A stretch of DNA of 64,000 nucleotides. It comes from PALSA-1004 sp963829085. GTDB taxonomy: Bacteria > Pseudomonadota > Gammaproteobacteria > Burkholderiales > SG8-41. The position numbers and the translations under genes were made by a program. Location of the stretch: NCBI GenBank assembly GCA_963829085.1, contig CAWHHJ010000014.1, positions 1-64,000 of the forward strand. Direction: 5' to 3'. How positions within the stretch are numbered: position 1 is the stretch's first letter; each line of letters opens with the position of its first letter. Shown in pieces: positions 63,851 to 64,000 of this stretch. Below the pieces are notes generated by a model. That model was not told where the DNA came from. It was given only the letters and a program-made list of their open reading frames with translations, and did no database searches.

Positions 63851-64000
63851 TTACATGCCTTTAGCGAGAGCGACCACCAGATTGCCTTCGCGACGCTCGA
63901 CTTCGATTTCATACTGACGCTTCGGGTCCGCGTCTTCAACGCCGCGGTGACCCTGCGTGGTTTGCTCCTTCTTCGGCCACACGAGAAAGCCGCGCACCGG
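63851..64000 (-). CDS. C-terminal part of an unknown protein (partial)
   Basis: A minus-strand frame open to the right edge ends at the TAA at 63851. The 49 visible residues (VRGFLVWPKKEQTTQGHRGV, then DPKRQYEIEVERREGNLVVA) are hydrophilic and end LAKGM. No family recognised and the start lies outside the window. Confidence 0.5.
   Translation of the reverse strand, partial: PVRGFLVWPKKEQTTQGHRGVEDADPKRQYEIEVERREGNLVVALAKGM

Noticed and set aside
1..64000. tRNA or rRNA genes, CRISPR arrays, insertion sequences, prophage or attachment sites
   Set aside because: No cloverleaf-like segment, regular spaced repeat, transposase or integrase reading was found on either strand by eye; a covariance-model scan would be decisive.

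Overview
The window looks like chromosomal DNA of a betaproteobacterium, most likely an uncultured or environmental member of the Burkholderiales/Nitrosomonadales type. The evidence is gene content and order: a ctaC-ctaD-small assembly gene-ctaG-DUF2970-ctaE cytochrome oxidase cluster followed by SURF1, ctaA, ctaB and a SCO protein; COX2 carrying a C-terminal cytochrome c domain; rhodanese-grxC-secB-gpsA; gpmI-envC-ctpA-moeB; argB-HAD-slmA; dacC-dat-ybeD-lipB-lipA; thrB-BPSS1780; and lptE-holA-proA. I see no tRNA, rRNA, insertion sequence, phage or CRISPR array. The sequence is gene-dense and GC-rich.

Layout. 1-5.0 kb: a pair of M16 peptidases (one catalytic, one not, running off the left edge), then ftsY-ftsE-ftsX. 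5.1-6.0 kb: rpoH behind a promoter that overlaps a near-perfect CIRCE element. 6.1-15.1 kb, minus strand: aa3-type oxidase and its haem/copper assembly genes. 15.2-20.0 kb, minus strand: complete late biotin pathway bioB-F-H-C-D, reading towards the oxidase block. 20.0-21.4 kb: comF and trmL. 21.8-26.6 kb: archaic (Csu-like) chaperone-usher pilus operon. 26.6-27.6 kb: a convergent gene joining four c-di-GMP-type MshEN half-motifs to an internal signal sequence and a pilin-like domain; this is the most unusual item. 27.9-30.5 kb: gpsA, SH3, secB, grxC and rhodanese. 30.6-36.8 kb: gpmI, envC, ctpA, moeB and a TPR-methyltransferase. 36.8-40.0 kb, minus strand: hypothetical, slmA, HAD, argB and hsp20 (with a sigma32-type promoter). 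40.1-45.5 kb: ECF sigma/zinc anti-sigma, PCuAC copper chaperone (minus), dacC, dat, ybeD, lipB, lipA. 45.6-53.6 kb: polA, LOG protein, DUF2782, thrB, BPSS1780 family, uvrD-like helicase. 53.8-64.0 kb: leuS, lptE, holA, proA, lpdA, a secreted LVIVD protein and small unknowns.

How they fit together: the oxidase operon, haem O/A synthases, Cox11, SCO, SURF1 and PCuAC cover aa3 oxidase synthesis and copper loading. LipB/LipA make the lipoyl group carried by the LpdA N-terminal domain. RpoH, its CIRCE site and the sigma32-like hsp20 promoter form a heat-shock circuit.

Quality warning: at least 17 single-base frame breaks occur in otherwise well-conserved genes (M16, ftsY, ftsX four times, rpoH, ctaE, a pilin, the usher, HAD, lipB twice, uvrD, leuS, lptE, holA, proA). 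Most are essential genes and the reading simply continues in another frame, so I treat these as probable sequencing/assembly indels and annotate whole genes across them.
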